From assembly GCF_900101175.1 (NCBI RefSeq), contig NZ_FNFQ01000001.1, forward strand, positions 558,001 to 622,000: 64,000 bases of DNA. The letters are read 5' to 3'. Source of the stretch: Stenotrophomonas pavanii. Lineage in GTDB: Bacteria; Pseudomonadota; Gammaproteobacteria; Xanthomonadales; Xanthomonadaceae. Below, piece after piece: positions 16,681 to 25,557 of this stretch (position 1 is the first letter of the stretch; every line of letters begins with the position of its first letter). Below the pieces are notes generated by a model. It did not search any database. It was given only the letters and a program-made list of their open reading frames with translations, and was not told where the DNA came from. Both the position numbers and the translations under genes were made by a program.

Positions 16681-17595
16681 GTTACGTCCCCAACTCCCGC
16701 TGCGTTTCATGACCTGCGCTTGGACGCCGCCCATGGCGCTCGCCTGGCGGCGACCGTAAGCGACCATGGCCGGCGCGACCGGGTGCTGTTCGCGCATGGC
16801 TTCGGCCAGACCCGCCACGCCTGGAATGCCACCGCCCGCGCACTGAACGCGGCCGGCCTGCAGACGCTGGCCTACGACGCGCGCGGCCATGGCGATTCCG
16901 ACTGGAATGGCGCCGACCTGCCCTATCACGGCGAACAGTTCGCCGACGACCTGATCGTGCTGGCCGGTGAACAGCCGCGCCCGCCGGTACTGGTTGCCGC
17001 CTCGATGGGCGGGCTGTTCGGGCTGCTGGCCGAGTCGCGCTGGCCGGGGCTGTTCTCGGCGATGGTGCTGGTCGACATCACCCCGCGCTGGGATACCGCC
17101 GGTGTCGAGCGCATCCTCGCCTTCATGACCGCCCATCCCGACGGCTTCGCCTCGCTGACCCAGGCCGCCGACGTGATTTCGGCCTACATGCCGCACCGTC
17201 CGCGCAAATCCGAGCAGTCGCTGCGTGCGCTGCTGCGCGAGGACGGCCACGGGCGTTGGCGCTGGCACTGGGATCCGCGCCTGGTGGCCGAACTGGCCCG
17301 CGACAGCGAGCAGCATCAGGATGCGCTGGCCGACGCAGCGCGCCAGGTGAAGTGCCCGCTGCTGCTGGTCAGTGGCGGCCGCAGCGACCTGGTCACGCCA
17401 CAGACCGTGGCCGAATTCCTGGCGTTGGCGCCGCACGCTCGCCATGTACAGCTGCCGCAGGCCACGCACATGGTCGCCGGCGATGACAACGACGCCTTTA
17501 CCGCTACTGTGTTGGACTATCTGGACGTGTTGCCCGCAGCGGACGCTGCGGCTTCGTCCGCCACAAACGAGCACGTCACCGGAGCACGCTCATGA
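16678..17595 (+). CDS. Alpha/beta-fold hydrolase co-transcribed with fadE
   Basis: 305 residues from ATG 16678. Seen: FAHGFGQTRHAWN (oxyanion loop HGFG), AYDARGHGDSDW, the nucleophile elbow LVAASMGGLFG (Ser in A-S-M-G-G), GRSDLVTP (acid) and QATHMVAGDDND with the catalytic His. The substrate is unknown. The 4-bp overlap with fadE and the shared TetR-controlled promoter suggest a role in fatty-acid or acyl-ester use, for example releasing acyl chains. An upstream in-frame ATG at 16555 is rejected because it lies upstream of the predicted promoter. Confidence 0.87.
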   Translation: MVTSPTPAAFHDLRLDAAHGARLAATVSDHGRRDRVLFAHGFGQTRHAWNATARALNAAGLQTLAYDARGHGDSDWNGADLPYHGEQFADDLIVLAGEQPRPPVLVAASMGGLFGLLAESRWPGLFSAMVLVDITPRWDTAGVERILAFMTAHPDGFASLTQAADVISAYMPHRPRKSEQSLRALLREDGHGRWRWHWDPRLVAELARDSEQHQDALADAARQVKCPLLLVSGGRSDLVTPQTVAEFLALAPHARHVQLPQATHMVAGDDNDAFTATVLDYLDVLPAADAAASSATNEHVTGARS

Positions 17596-20069
17596 GCATC
17601 GTTCTTCCCTTCCTCGCCCTGCTGCTGGCAGGCGCGTTCGTCGCCTACCACCGCATGCGGCTGGTTACCTGGACGCTGATCAGCGTGGCCCTGCTGGTCG
17701 CCTGCTGGTTCATTCCCTACGTCAACCAGACCGCCACGATCGTTGCCGCAGCGGTGCTGGCCGTCATCGCCGTGCCGCTGCTGCTGCCGTTCATCCGCAA
17801 GCCGCTGTTGACCGGCCCGATGATGAAGGTGTTCCGCAAGGTGCTGCCGCCGCTGTCGCAGACCGAGCGCATCGCGCTGGAAACCGGTTCGGTCGGTTTC
17901 GAGGGCGAACTGTTCACCGGTGATCCGGACTGGAACATCCTGCTGAACTACCCCAAGCCGCAGCTGACCGCCGAAGAGCAGGCTTTCCTCGATGGCCCGG
18001 TGGAAGAGCTGTGCGCGATGGTCAACGACTGGGAAATCACCCATGTCCATGCCGACCTGCCGCCGGAGCTGTGGGCCTTCATCAAGAAGAACAAGTTCTT
18101 CGGCATGATCATCCCGAAGGAATACGGTGGCCTGGGCTTCTCCGCGCTGGCCCACCACAAGGTGATCCAGAAGCTGGCCTCGGTGTCCTCGGTGGTCAGC
18201 TCCACCGTCGGCGTGCCCAACTCGCTGGGCCCGGGTGAACTGCTGGTGCATTACGGCACCCAGGAACAGAAGGACCAGTACCTGCCGCGCCTGGCCGATG
18301 GCCGTGAAGTGCCCTGCTTCGGCCTGACCGGTCCGTTCGCCGGCTCCGATGCCACCTCGATTCCGGACTACGGCATTGTCTGCAGGGGCGAGTGGAACGG
18401 CGAGCAGGTGCTCGGCGTCAAGCTGACCTTCGACAAGCGCTACATCACCCTGGCTCCGGTCGCTTCGCTGATCGGCCTGGCCTTCCGCATGTATGACCCG
18501 GATGGCCTGATCGGCGACACCCGCGACATCGGCATCACCCTGGGCCTGCTGCCGCGCGACACCGCCGGCGTCGAGATCGGCCGTCGCCACTTCCCGCTGA
18601 ACTCGACGTTCCAGAACGGCCCGATCCGCGGCAAGGACGTGTTCATTCCGCTGACCCAGCTGATCGGTGGCGCGGCCATGGCCGGCAAGGGCTGGAACAT
18701 GCTCAACGAGTGCCTGGCCGTGGGCCGCTCGATCACGCTGCCGTCCACCGCCAGTGGTGGTGCCAAGGCCGGTGCTGCCGTCACCGGCGCCTATGCCCGC
18801 ATCCGCAAGCAGTTCGGCCTGTCGGTCGGCCGCTTCGAGGGCGTCGAGGAAGCACTGGCCCGCATCGGCGGCAAGGCGTACAAGATCAGCGCACTGTCGC
18901 AGGCTACCGCTGCCGCGGTCGACCGTGGCGACGTGCCGTCGGTGCCGTCGGCGATCGCCAAGTACCACTGCACCACCATGAGCCGTGAAGTGATCTCGGA
19001 CATGATGGACGTGATCGGCGGCAAGGGCATCATCCTGGGGCCGCGCAACTTCGCTGGCCGCAGCTGGCAGGCCGCGCCAATCGCGATCACCGTGGAAGGC
19101 GCCAACATCATGACCCGCAGCCTGCTGATCTTCGGCCAGGGTGCGATCCTCTGCCACCCGTGGGTGCTGAAGGAAATGAAGGCCGCGCAGGATCCGGATA
19201 CCCGCGCCGGCCTGCAGGAGTTCGACCGCAGCCTGTTCGGCCACATCCGCTTCGGCATCTCCAATGCCGTGCGTTCGTTCTGGTTCGGCCTGACCGGCGC
19301 GCGCTTCGGTGCCGCCCCGGGCGACGCCTACACCCGCCGCTACTTCCGCAAGCTGGATCGCTACTCGGCCAACCTGGCGCTGATGGCCGACATCTCGATG
19401 ATGACCCTGGGCGGCAAGCTGAAGTTCAAGGAATCGCTGTCCGGCCGCCTGGGCGATGTGCTGAGCCACGTCTACATGACCAGCGCCATGCTCAAGCGCT
19501 ACCACGACGAAGGCGCACCGCAGGCCGACCAGCCGCTGCTGGCCTGGGCCTTCCATGACAGCGTGCACAAGATCGAAGAGTCGCTGTCGGCCGCGCTGCG
19601 CAACTTCCCGATCCGTCCGATCGGCTGGCTGATGTGGGCGCTGATCTTCCCGCTGGGCCGTCGTGCCGAGGCTCCGGGCGACCGCCTGAGCCGCCGCGTC
19701 GCCGCCCTGCTGATGGCGCCGAACGAAGCCCGCGACCGCCTGGCCAGTGGCGTGTTCCTGACTCCCTGCGAGAACAACCCGGGTGGCCGCATCAACAGCT
19801 ACCTGAGCAAGGCGATCATGGCCGAGCCGGTGGAGCGCAAGTTCCTCAAGGCGCTGAAGAGCAAGGGCATCGAGGCGCTGGATTTCAAGGCACAGCTGGA
19901 CGAGGCCGTGGCCGAGGGCGTGATCACCCAGGACGAGCGCAGCCTGCTGGAAGAGCTGCGCACGCTGACCCTGGACACCATCACCGTGGACGACTTCGAC
20001 ACCCACGAACTGCGCGCGGCCAGCTACTACGACCGCCAGCACAAGGATCCGCATTCGCAGGCCGCCTGA
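17592..20069 (+). CDS. fadE: Acyl-CoA dehydrogenase, FadE type
   Basis: 825 residues, matching the long FadE class. Two or three N-terminal hydrophobic segments (residues about 1-70) would hold it at the membrane. The dehydrogenase core follows: LPPELWAFIKKNKFFGMIIPKEYGGLGFSA, SSTVGVPNSLGPGELLVHYGT, CFGLTGPFAGSDA, then the FAD-binding C-terminal domain (KYHCTTMSREVISDMMDVIGGKGI, ITVEGANIMTRSLLIFGQGA). It catalyses the first oxidation of beta-oxidation. The start overlaps the hydrolase stop by 4 bp (ATGA), so expression depends on the TetR-controlled promoter. Confidence 0.95.
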   Translation: MSIVLPFLALLLAGAFVAYHRMRLVTWTLISVALLVACWFIPYVNQTATIVAAAVLAVIAVPLLLPFIRKPLLTGPMMKVFRKVLPPLSQTERIALETGSVGFEGELFTGDPDWNILLNYPKPQLTAEEQAFLDGPVEELCAMVNDWEITHVHADLPPELWAFIKKNKFFGMIIPKEYGGLGFSALAHHKVIQKLASVSSVVSSTVGVPNSLGPGELLVHYGTQEQKDQYLPRLADGREVPCFGLTGPFAGSDATSIPDYGIVCRGEWNGEQVLGVKLTFDKRYITLAPVASLIGLAFRMYDPDGLIGDTRDIGITLGLLPRDTAGVEIGRRHFPLNSTFQNGPIRGKDVFIPLTQLIGGAAMAGKGWNMLNECLAVGRSITLPSTASGGAKAGAAVTGAYARIRKQFGLSVGRFEGVEEALARIGGKAYKISALSQATAAAVDRGDVPSVPSAIAKYHCTTMSREVISDMMDVIGGKGIILGPRNFAGRSWQAAPIAITVEGANIMTRSLLIFGQGAILCHPWVLKEMKAAQDPDTRAGLQEFDRSLFGHIRFGISNAVRSFWFGLTGARFGAAPGDAYTRRYFRKLDRYSANLALMADISMMTLGGKLKFKESLSGRLGDVLSHVYMTSAMLKRYHDEGAPQADQPLLAWAFHDSVHKIEESLSAALRNFPIRPIGWLMWALIFPLGRRAEAPGDRLSRRVAALLMAPNEARDRLASGVFLTPCENNPGGRINSYLSKAIMAEPVERKFLKALKSKGIEALDFKAQLDEAVAEGVITQDERSLLEELRTLTLDTITVDDFDTHELRAASYYDRQHKDPHSQAA

Positions 20070-20092
20070 TCGGCCGCGATACGCGTTGCCTC

Positions 20093-20121
20093 GACGGCGG
20101 GCCTCGGCCCGCCGTCGCTTT
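20093..20121 (+). terminator. Intrinsic terminator after fadE
   Basis: GACGGCGGGCC-TC-GGCCCGCCGTC, 11 perfect pairs, followed by GCTTTAT; 24 bases after the fadE stop. Confidence 0.75.
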
Positions 20122-20144
20122 ATCCGCCCACCGGAATACCCACC

Positions 20145-20612
20145 ATGTCCACGCCCCTGCTCTCGCTCTACAACCGCCTGCAGCGCTGGCCTGCCGGCAA
20201 CTGGCTGTTCTCGCGCGCGGTGTGTTTCAAGGCGCCCTACTTCGCCAGCATCGCGCCGCGCATCACGCGCCTGGAACACGGGCGCTGCGAAGGCACGCTG
20301 GCCGACCGCCGCAGGGTCCGCAACCACATCGGCACGGTGCACGCGATCGCGATGTGCAACCTAGCCGAACTGACCGCCGGGTTGATGGTCGATGCATCGC
20401 TGCCGAAGGGGATGCGCTGGATTCCGAAGGGAATGCAGGTGCAGTACCTGGCCAAGGCACGGGGCACGCTGCAGGCGGTGGCGTTGCCGGCGCAGCCGAT
20501 TGTCGTTGCGGCCGAGGGGTATGCGCTGCCGGTAACGGTCAGCGTGCGCGACCGCGCAGGGACGGAGGTGTTCAGCGCGGTCATCGACATGTGGATGTCG
20601 CCGGCGAAGTAG
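20145..20612 (+). CDS. DUF4442 (hotdog-fold, thioesterase-like) protein
   Basis: 155 residues. The pattern RVRNHIGTVHAIAMCNLAELTAGLMVDASLPKGMRWIPKGMQVQYLAKARG matches DUF4442, a hotdog-fold group related to acyl-CoA thioesterases (the N-x-x-G-T-x-H-A-x-A-x-x-N-L-x-E signature is visible). The position after fadE suggests acyl-group metabolism, but a terminator separates the two genes, so co-regulation is not assured. The stop codon is followed about 10 bases later by the repeat word CAACGGCGCAGCCCCTCGTG in variant form. Confidence 0.78.
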   Translation: MSTPLLSLYNRLQRWPAGNWLFSRAVCFKAPYFASIAPRITRLEHGRCEGTLADRRRVRNHIGTVHAIAMCNLAELTAGLMVDASLPKGMRWIPKGMQVQYLAKARGTLQAVALPAQPIVVAAEGYALPVTVSVRDRAGTEVFSAVIDMWMSPAK

Positions 20613-20674
20613 TGTTCCCGCGAACGGCGCAGCCCCTCGTGGGTAGACGGTTGATCGCGGAAAGCCCTGGCTGG

Positions 20675-20776
20675 GCTGGGGACGGTGGGTTCGCGGGGGA
20701 CGCCGTGAACCCATCCCTGGGGGCTTGGCCGCGGCATCCATGCCGCGGACGCCCCCGCGAACCCACCGCCCCCAGC
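20675..20776 (-). repeat. Long hairpin element, copy C
   Basis: Arms GCTGGGG-ACGGTGGGTTCGC and its near-perfect complement ending CCCCCAGC enclose the family loop, seen on the minus strand as CCGCGGCATGGATGCCGCGG followed by AGGGATGGGTTCACGGCGT. Confidence 0.8.
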
Positions 20777-20837
20777 CTCGGACGGATCTCTGCGGCGCCC
20801 ACCCACGCGAGAGAAAAAAGAGAGCAGAAGCAAAAGC

Positions 20838-20893
<56 letters not shown>

Positions 20894-20940
20894 ATCTTCT
20901 TTTTCTTCTCCGTGGGCTGGCCGCGCCCTGAAACTGTCAG

Positions 20941-21046
20941 GGGTGTGGCGGGTGGGCCGTGCAGGGGCGTTGGCGCCATGGATGGCGCCATCGAGCTTGC
21001 ATGGACGTACTTGCAGCGTCCCCTGCACGGCCCACCCGCCACACCC
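20941..21046 (+). repeat. Long hairpin element, copy D (27-bp perfect arms)
   Basis: The left arm 20941-20967 and right arm 21020-21046 are perfectly complementary over 27 bases. The loop starts with GGCGCCATGGATGGCGCC and shares 29 consecutive bases with the loop of copy B (20968-20996 versus 8194-8222), although the outer arms differ. Confidence 0.85.
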
Positions 21047-21102
21047 AACACATGGCCCGCTCCACGCGACCACCCACGAGGGGCTGCGCCGTTGGCTGGA
21101 AA

Positions 21103-21453
21103 CTACGCCAGCGCGCGAAACACCAACGCCAGGATCGCCGGCACCGCCTGGATCATGAAAATGCGGCGGCTCACGCTGTAGGCGCCATAGCACCCCGCCA
21201 CCACCACACAGGCCAGCGAGAACGTCACCAGCACCGGCTGTGCCATCGCCAGCCCCACCCCGATGCCTGCCGCCAGGAAGCCGTTGTACAGGCCCTGGTT
21301 GGCCGCCAGCACGCGCGTGGTCTCGGCCTTCTCCGGCGTGTTGCGGAAGGTCTTCAGGCCCAGCGGGCGGGTCCACAGGAACATCTCCAGCACCAGGAAA
21401 TAGACGTGCAGCAGTGCGACCAGCAGGGTCAGGGCGAGTGCGATCCAGTACAT
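21103..21453 (-). CDS. DUF1304 small integral membrane protein
   Basis: 116 residues with four hydrophobic helices. The family signature is visible: IALALTLLVALLHVYFLVLEMFLWTRPLGLKTFRNTPEKAETTRVLAANQGLYNGFLAAG, matching DUF1304 (COG3759). Function is unknown. The stop codon sits 8 bases from the conserved outer word of the composite repeat module. A 41-base inverted repeat lies between its start and the upstream transporter gene, so the two leftward genes may not be one transcript. Confidence 0.85.
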   Translation of the reverse strand: MYWIALALTLLVALLHVYFLVLEMFLWTRPLGLKTFRNTPEKAETTRVLAANQGLYNGFLAAGIGVGLAMAQPVLVTFSLACVVVAGCYGAYSVSRRIFMIQAVPAILALVFRALA

Positions 21454-21482
21454 GGGCGGTTCCTTGGACAGGGAAGGAGAAT

Positions 21483-21523
21483 GGGGTCAGCGCCCTTTCC
21501 CCGCGGGAAAGGGCTCTGACCCC
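21483..21523. repeat. Complete GGGGTCAG-type inverted repeat
   Basis: GGGGTCAG-CG-CCCTTTCCC-CGC-GGGAAAGGG-CT-CTGACCCC: 19-base arms with one mismatch. It sits 6 bases past the stop of the transporter gene in its reading direction, so it may act as its terminator. The inner word recurs after prfC at 5034-5053. Confidence 0.8.
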
Positions 21524-21529
21524 GGCAAA

Positions 21530-22858
21530 TCAGCGGTCGCGCGGCAGTTTCTTTTCTTCGCGCAGCACGCCGAATGCGGCAGCGGTCATGCACGCGGCCA
21601 CCACCACGCCACCGATGAACACGACGTGCGATCCGAACAGGGACAGGCCCTTGTGCAGCCACGCGAAGCTCAGGTCCGCGCCGCGGTAGACCACGGTGTC
21701 GATCGCGGCGCCCGCCTTGTAGCGCCACTGCCGGTCCACGCGCGTGTAGATGGTCTCGCGCGCCGGCTTGGCCAGCGCGAACTCGCTGGCGCGGGTCATC
21801 ACCTGCACCACCGCGACCATCAGCGGCATCGGCGAGGCCGCCAGCACCGAGAAGCCGATCAGGATCGCGAACCCGGGAACCAGCAGCGCCGGCGCGATGC
21901 CATGGCGCGACAGCAGCCAGCGGGTCAGGCCCAGCTGCATCAGCAGCGCCAGCGCGTTCACCGCCAGGTCGATGCGCGAGAAGAACGCGGTACTGGCCGC
22001 CGGGTCGGTGAAGGCCGCACGCACGATGCTGGCCTGCTGGTTGTACAACAGCGTGCCGACGCCCACGCCGAACACCACCATCACCGCCAGCCAGCGCAGC
22101 AGCGGCTCGCGCACGATCAGTTTCAGGCCATCCAGTACGCTGCCGCCCATCGGCTGCTCGCCGGACACCAGTTGCTGCTCGCGTTCGCGCAGCACCGCCC
22201 AGTGCCGCAGCCGCCAGATGCTCAACAGACAGATGGCGAGGAAACCGGCCGAGACCAGCATCAGGTTGGCGATGCCCACGCGTTGCACCAGCGCACTGGT
22301 GATGATCGGGCCGAGGAAGGCCCCGATGGTGCCTGCCGCGCCGATGTAGCCGTAGAAGGCGCGTGCCTGCGCGTTGGAGAACACGTCGGCCATGAAGCTC
22401 CAGAACACCGCCACCGCGAACAGGTTGAAGACCGTGATCCAGAAGAAGAACGCCATGCCGCGGCCCGGCACGCCGCTGTCGAACATGACATAGAAGCCCA
22501 GCAGGGTAACGATGAAGAAGCCATACACCGCGGGCAGGAACACGCGCCGCGGGAAGCGGCTGACCAGCCAGCCGTAGACCGGCTGCAGCACCAGCATGAT
22601 CACGAACACGCAGGAGAACAGGAACTGCAGGACGAAATCCTTCAATGCGATGCCATGGCTCTGGAACCAGGCAATCAGCACGGGCGGAAACACCGTTTCC
22701 AGGTCGGCGGAAGCGGCCATCGCCTCGCGCACCGGGCGCAGCACGTAGTAGCCGCTGAGCAGGCAGAAGAAGTACAGGAACGACCACCACAGCGCCGGCG
22801 ACTCGCGCAGCGCCGTCGTCAGTCCGCGCAGTGCCCCCTTGCCCGGTGCCGCGCTCAC
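21530..22858 (-). CDS. Polytopic membrane transporter (MFS / NTP-NDP-exchange-like)
   Basis: 442 residues with about 12 hydrophobic helices. Segments such as FLYFFCLLSGYYVLRPVRE, the loop QPVYGWLVSRFPRRVFLP, and FFFWITVFNLFAVAVFWSFMADVF resemble proteins classed as MFS or as NTP/NDP-exchange (TLC) transporters; the substrate cannot be assigned. I chose GTG 22858 (N-terminus VSAAPGKGALRG). A GAGGG ribosome site precedes it, and it overlaps the TGA of a 14-codon ORF (ATG 22899 to 22855). A far upstream in-frame ATG at 23023 would add a low-complexity Arg-rich tail and cross the divergent promoter region. Confidence 0.75.
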   Translation of the reverse strand: MSAAPGKGALRGLTTALRESPALWWSFLYFFCLLSGYYVLRPVREAMAASADLETVFPPVLIAWFQSHGIALKDFVLQFLFSCVFVIMLVLQPVYGWLVSRFPRRVFLPAVYGFFIVTLLGFYVMFDSGVPGRGMAFFFWITVFNLFAVAVFWSFMADVFSNAQARAFYGYIGAAGTIGAFLGPIITSALVQRVGIANLMLVSAGFLAICLLSIWRLRHWAVLREREQQLVSGEQPMGGSVLDGLKLIVREPLLRWLAVMVVFGVGVGTLLYNQQASIVRAAFTDPAASTAFFSRIDLAVNALALLMQLGLTRWLLSRHGIAPALLVPGFAILIGFSVLAASPMPLMVAVVQVMTRASEFALAKPARETIYTRVDRQWRYKAGAAIDTVVYRGADLSFAWLHKGLSLFGSHVVFIGGVVVAACMTAAAFGVLREEKKLPRDR

Positions 22859-23105
22859 ACAGCGGCCCTCGCCCGCAGACGGCGGTTGGACAGCGGCATG
22901 GCAGGCTCCGGGGGGCAGTGAAGCGCGTACGTTAGCCAATGCACCGCAACAGCGCCAGCGTGCCCCGTCCTGCCGCCTGCGACGGCGCAGGACGCAGCCC
23001 AGCGGCGACACGTTCCGACACACTTTCGGGGCGTCAAAATTCCAACTTTTTCAACGAGATGCGCATTCATCTTCGCTTTGTTTGTGCACAGAGGAAAAGC
23101 GGCGC

Positions 23106-23111
23106 TAGAAT
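23106..23111 (+). promoter_or_regulatory. Possible -10 box of the beta-lactamase-like gene
   Basis: TAGAAT lies about 31 bases before the ATG. A weak TTGTGC is 18 bases upstream. This would give a short leader of about 25 bases without a clear ribosome site. Confidence 0.35.
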
Positions 23112-23142
23112 CGCCATCAGCAGTCGCGCACGGGTCCAACCG

Positions 23143-24543
23143 ATGAAAAAGAACAGCCTGCGTCGTCCGATACGTTCGGCGGCTACCGGTTTGCTGGGCA
23201 TGTTGATGCCCGTTGCCTTGTCCACCACCGCGCAGACCCCGCCGGCGTTGCCACCGATGCCGGCCAACATTGAATCGGCCGCCACCAGCGCCGTGCCGCA
23301 CACCCAGCCAGCGGCCTACCGCACCGGGCTGGTGCCGCATGTGCAGGCGCCGGCCCCCGGCTTCAACGTCGCCAACATCGAGTCGATGGCGCAGCAGCTC
23401 ACCTATGGCGAGCGCGTGCCGGGCATGGCGGTGGCGATCGTGCAGGGCGGCCGCATCCTCAGCGCGCGCGGCTATGGCGTTACCGACGTCAACAATCCGC
23501 AGCCGGTCGATGCGCACACTGTGTTCCGCCTGGCCTCGCTGTCGAAGGCGTTCGCCGGCACCATGGCCGGCCTGCTGGTCAACGACGGTACGCTGCGCTG
23601 GGACAGCAAGGTCACCGACTACGTGCCGGGCTTCCGCCTGAGCTCGCCGGAAGCAACCGATCGGCTGACCGTGGCCGATGTGCTCAGCCACCGCGTCGGC
23701 CTGCCCTACAACGCCTATGACCGCGATATCGAAGGCAACGCCGAGTACTACGCGCTGACCCAGAAGCTGGCCAACACCAGCCTCAAGTGCCTGCCGGGCG
23801 ACTGCTACGCCTACCAGAACGTGGCCTTCAGCCTGATCGGCGACGTCGTCTATGCCGCGTCCGGCAGCTTTTACGAGCAGTCGGTGGAGCGCCGCATCTT
23901 CAAGCCGCTGGGCATGAACGATGCCAGCCTGGGCCTGGCCGGCATCCAGGCCAGCTCGCGCTGGGCGCGTCCGCACGTGCGCAGCCGCAATGGCTGGGTC
24001 TCGCTGACGCCGAAGCCGACCTACTACCGCGTGGCGCCGGCGGCCGGCGTCAATGCCAGCGCCAGTGACATGGCGCAGTGGCTGCTGGCCCATACCGGCC
24101 ATCGCCCCGACGTGCTGCCGGCCCCGCTGCTGGCCACGCTGCATTCGAGCCTGATCAACACCCCGGGCGAAATGCGTTCGGGGTGGCGTCGCGAGCGCCT
24201 GCACTCGGCGGGCTACGCCCTGGGATGGCGCACGTTCGACTACGCCGGCCACGACGTGGTGTTCCATGCCGGCGCCGTGCAGGGCTATCGCGGCCTGGTC
24301 GCGCTGGTGCCGGAACGCGACCTCGGCATCGCCATCCTCTGGAATGGCGAAAGCGGCCTGCCCAGCGGCCTGCTGCCGACCGTGCTCGACTCTGCGCTCG
24401 GCCTGCCGGCGCAGCGCTGGCTGGACGTGGACACCGACTTTGGCAGCGACAACCTGATGGCCGAGGGTGCGAGCCCGGCGCAGCAGGACAAGCGCAAGGG
24501 CAAGGGTGCCTCCGGCAATCGCGCGGTTGCCTCGCCGCGCTGA
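23143..24543 (+). CDS. Exported serine hydrolase of the class C beta-lactamase / penicillin-binding-protein family
   Basis: 466 residues from ATG 23143, with a signal-peptide-like N-terminus (MKKNSLRRPIRSAATGLLGMLMPVALSTTAQ). The active-site set is complete: SLSK with nucleophile Ser132 and Lys135, YQN with Tyr224, and the third motif HAG in VVFHAGAVQGYRG. This architecture covers AmpC-like beta-lactamases, esterases and D-amino peptidases; the HAG (not KTG) motif and extra C-terminal Lys-rich tail favour a peptidase or esterase over a drug-resistance enzyme. A signal peptide implies periplasmic action. It is not one of the known S. maltophilia L1/L2 beta-lactamases as far as I can judge. Confidence 0.83.
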   Translation: MKKNSLRRPIRSAATGLLGMLMPVALSTTAQTPPALPPMPANIESAATSAVPHTQPAAYRTGLVPHVQAPAPGFNVANIESMAQQLTYGERVPGMAVAIVQGGRILSARGYGVTDVNNPQPVDAHTVFRLASLSKAFAGTMAGLLVNDGTLRWDSKVTDYVPGFRLSSPEATDRLTVADVLSHRVGLPYNAYDRDIEGNAEYYALTQKLANTSLKCLPGDCYAYQNVAFSLIGDVVYAASGSFYEQSVERRIFKPLGMNDASLGLAGIQASSRWARPHVRSRNGWVSLTPKPTYYRVAPAAGVNASASDMAQWLLAHTGHRPDVLPAPLLATLHSSLINTPGEMRSGWRRERLHSAGYALGWRTFDYAGHDVVFHAGAVQGYRGLVALVPERDLGIAILWNGESGLPSGLLPTVLDSALGLPAQRWLDVDTDFGSDNLMAEGASPAQQDKRKGKGASGNRAVASPR

Positions 24544-24568
24544 TCGGGCGGGCTCGACCGTGAGCCTG

Positions 24569-24600
24569 AAGGGCGGCCTGCGGGCCGCCCTTTTTGTTGT
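24569..24600 (+). terminator. Intrinsic terminator after the beta-lactamase-like gene
   Basis: GGGCGGCC-TGC-GGGCCGCCC followed by TTTTTGTTGTTG, about 26 bases after the stop. Confidence 0.85.
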
Positions 24601-24606
24601 TGTGTT

Positions 24607-24672
24607 GAGCCGAGCCACGCTCGGCAGAGCGGCATCGTGGCGAAAAACCGCCGAGCATGGGTTCGGCGCTAC
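24607..24672 (-). repeat. SMAG-like inverted dimer between the beta-lactamase-like and SDR genes
   Basis: GAGCCGAGCCACGCTCGGC on the left and, on the minus strand, GTAGCGCCGAACCCATGCTC on the right: two short stem-loops in opposite orientation, the right one ending in GTAG. It lies 12 bases past the SDR stop. Confidence 0.6.
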
Positions 24673-24684
24673 AGCTCCGCAGCG

Positions 24685-25443
24685 CTAGTGCGCAAAGTAG
24701 TGCATGCCACCGTCCACCGGGATCACCGCACCGGTGATGTAGCCAGCCAGCGGCGAGGCCAGGAACGCCACCAGCGGCGCCACTTCCTCCGGCTCTCCGA
24801 AGCGTCCGATGGGGATGTTGCGCGCAATGAACTCGCGCCGGCTGGCTTCGGTGGGATGCAGGCGATCCAGGATCTGCGCGCTGTTGATACGCCCCGGCGC
24901 GATCGCATTCACCGTGATGCCCTGCCCGGCCAGCTCCGATGCCAGCCCCTTGCTCCACAGATGCAGTGCCGCCTTCGCCGCGGTAGCGGCATTGACCGCG
25001 CGTGGCTCCATCGAACCGCTGAAGTTGATCACCCGCCCCCATCGGCGCGCCTGCATGTCCGGCAACAGTGCCTGGGTCATCCGTCGCGCAGCGGAGAAGT
25101 TCAGGGCGATCGCCTCGTCCCATACCTCGTCAGCGGCGTCCACCGTGGTCGGACGCGAGCCTCCCGCCGCATTGACCAGGATGTCGATGCGCTGCAACGC
25201 GGCCCGCGATGCCTGTGCGACATGCAGGACGTCCTCGGCAACGGTGAGATCGCCGGCCACGACGACCGGTGCTGCGCCGCCGTCGGCTTCGATCCGTGCG
25301 GCCAATGCCAGCAGCGGTTCCTGGCGCCGCGACGTGATGGCGACGTGCACGCCCTGCGCCGCCAGCTGCCTGGCGACGGCGGCACCGATGCCGCTGGCCG
25401 CGCCCGTCACCAGTGCGGTACGGCCTGCAAGATTCAAGTCCAT
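24685..25443 (-). CDS. Short-chain dehydrogenase/reductase-fold protein lacking the catalytic Tyr
   Basis: 252 residues. The Rossmann motif TGAASGIG (residues 13-20) and NAAG (91-94) are intact. The usual Tyr-x3-Lys active site reads Ala153-Thr-Ala-Ala-Lys157, so the catalytic tyrosine is replaced by alanine while the lysine remains. The preceding loop [10 protein letters not shown] is also about two residues shorter than in FabG. The C-terminus [17 protein letters not shown] is FabG-like. It may use a different chemistry (for example dehydration or isomerisation) or have a binding role. It is divergent from a LysR gene that could regulate it. Confidence 0.82.
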   Translation of the reverse strand: MDLNLAGRTALVTGAASGIGAAVARQLAAQGVHVAITSRRQEPLLALAARIEADGGAAPVVVAGDLTVAEDVLHVAQASRAALQRIDILVNAAGGSRPTTVDAADEVWDEAIALNFSAARRMTQALLPDMQARRWGRVINFSGSMEPRAVNAATAAKAALHLWSKGLASELAGQGITVNAIAPGRINSAQILDRLHPTEASRREFIARNIPIGRFGEPEEVAPLVAFLASPLAGYITGAVIPVDGGMHYFAH

Positions 25444-25557
25444 GGGGGTCTCCTGTCAGTGGGGCCGGTGCATCCGGCCGGTGCAGGACAGGCTGTACGA
25501 TCACCCCTGATTGATAAACTCCGCGCAGGTTTCAGCATTCAACACCGGGGGTGTCAG

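Noticed and set aside
17517..20342. A 941-codon open frame antisense to fadE
   Set aside because: Shadow of FadE; its His/Gln/Arg-rich product matches no fold.
22939..23142. N-terminal extension of the beta-lactamase-like protein
   Set aside because: The extra residues precede the signal peptide and cross the likely promoter; a signal peptide must be N-terminal.
23143..24543. Calling the serine hydrolase a known resistance beta-lactamase (L2 or AmpC)
   Set aside because: It has S-x-x-K and Y-x-N motifs but HAG instead of KTG, a different length and a Lys-rich tail. Resistance cannot be inferred.
24637..25557. N-terminal extension of the LysR gene to an ATG at 24637
   Set aside because: The extra 307 codons run antisense through the SDR gene. 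The conserved LysR N-terminus begins at 25558 and is complete there.
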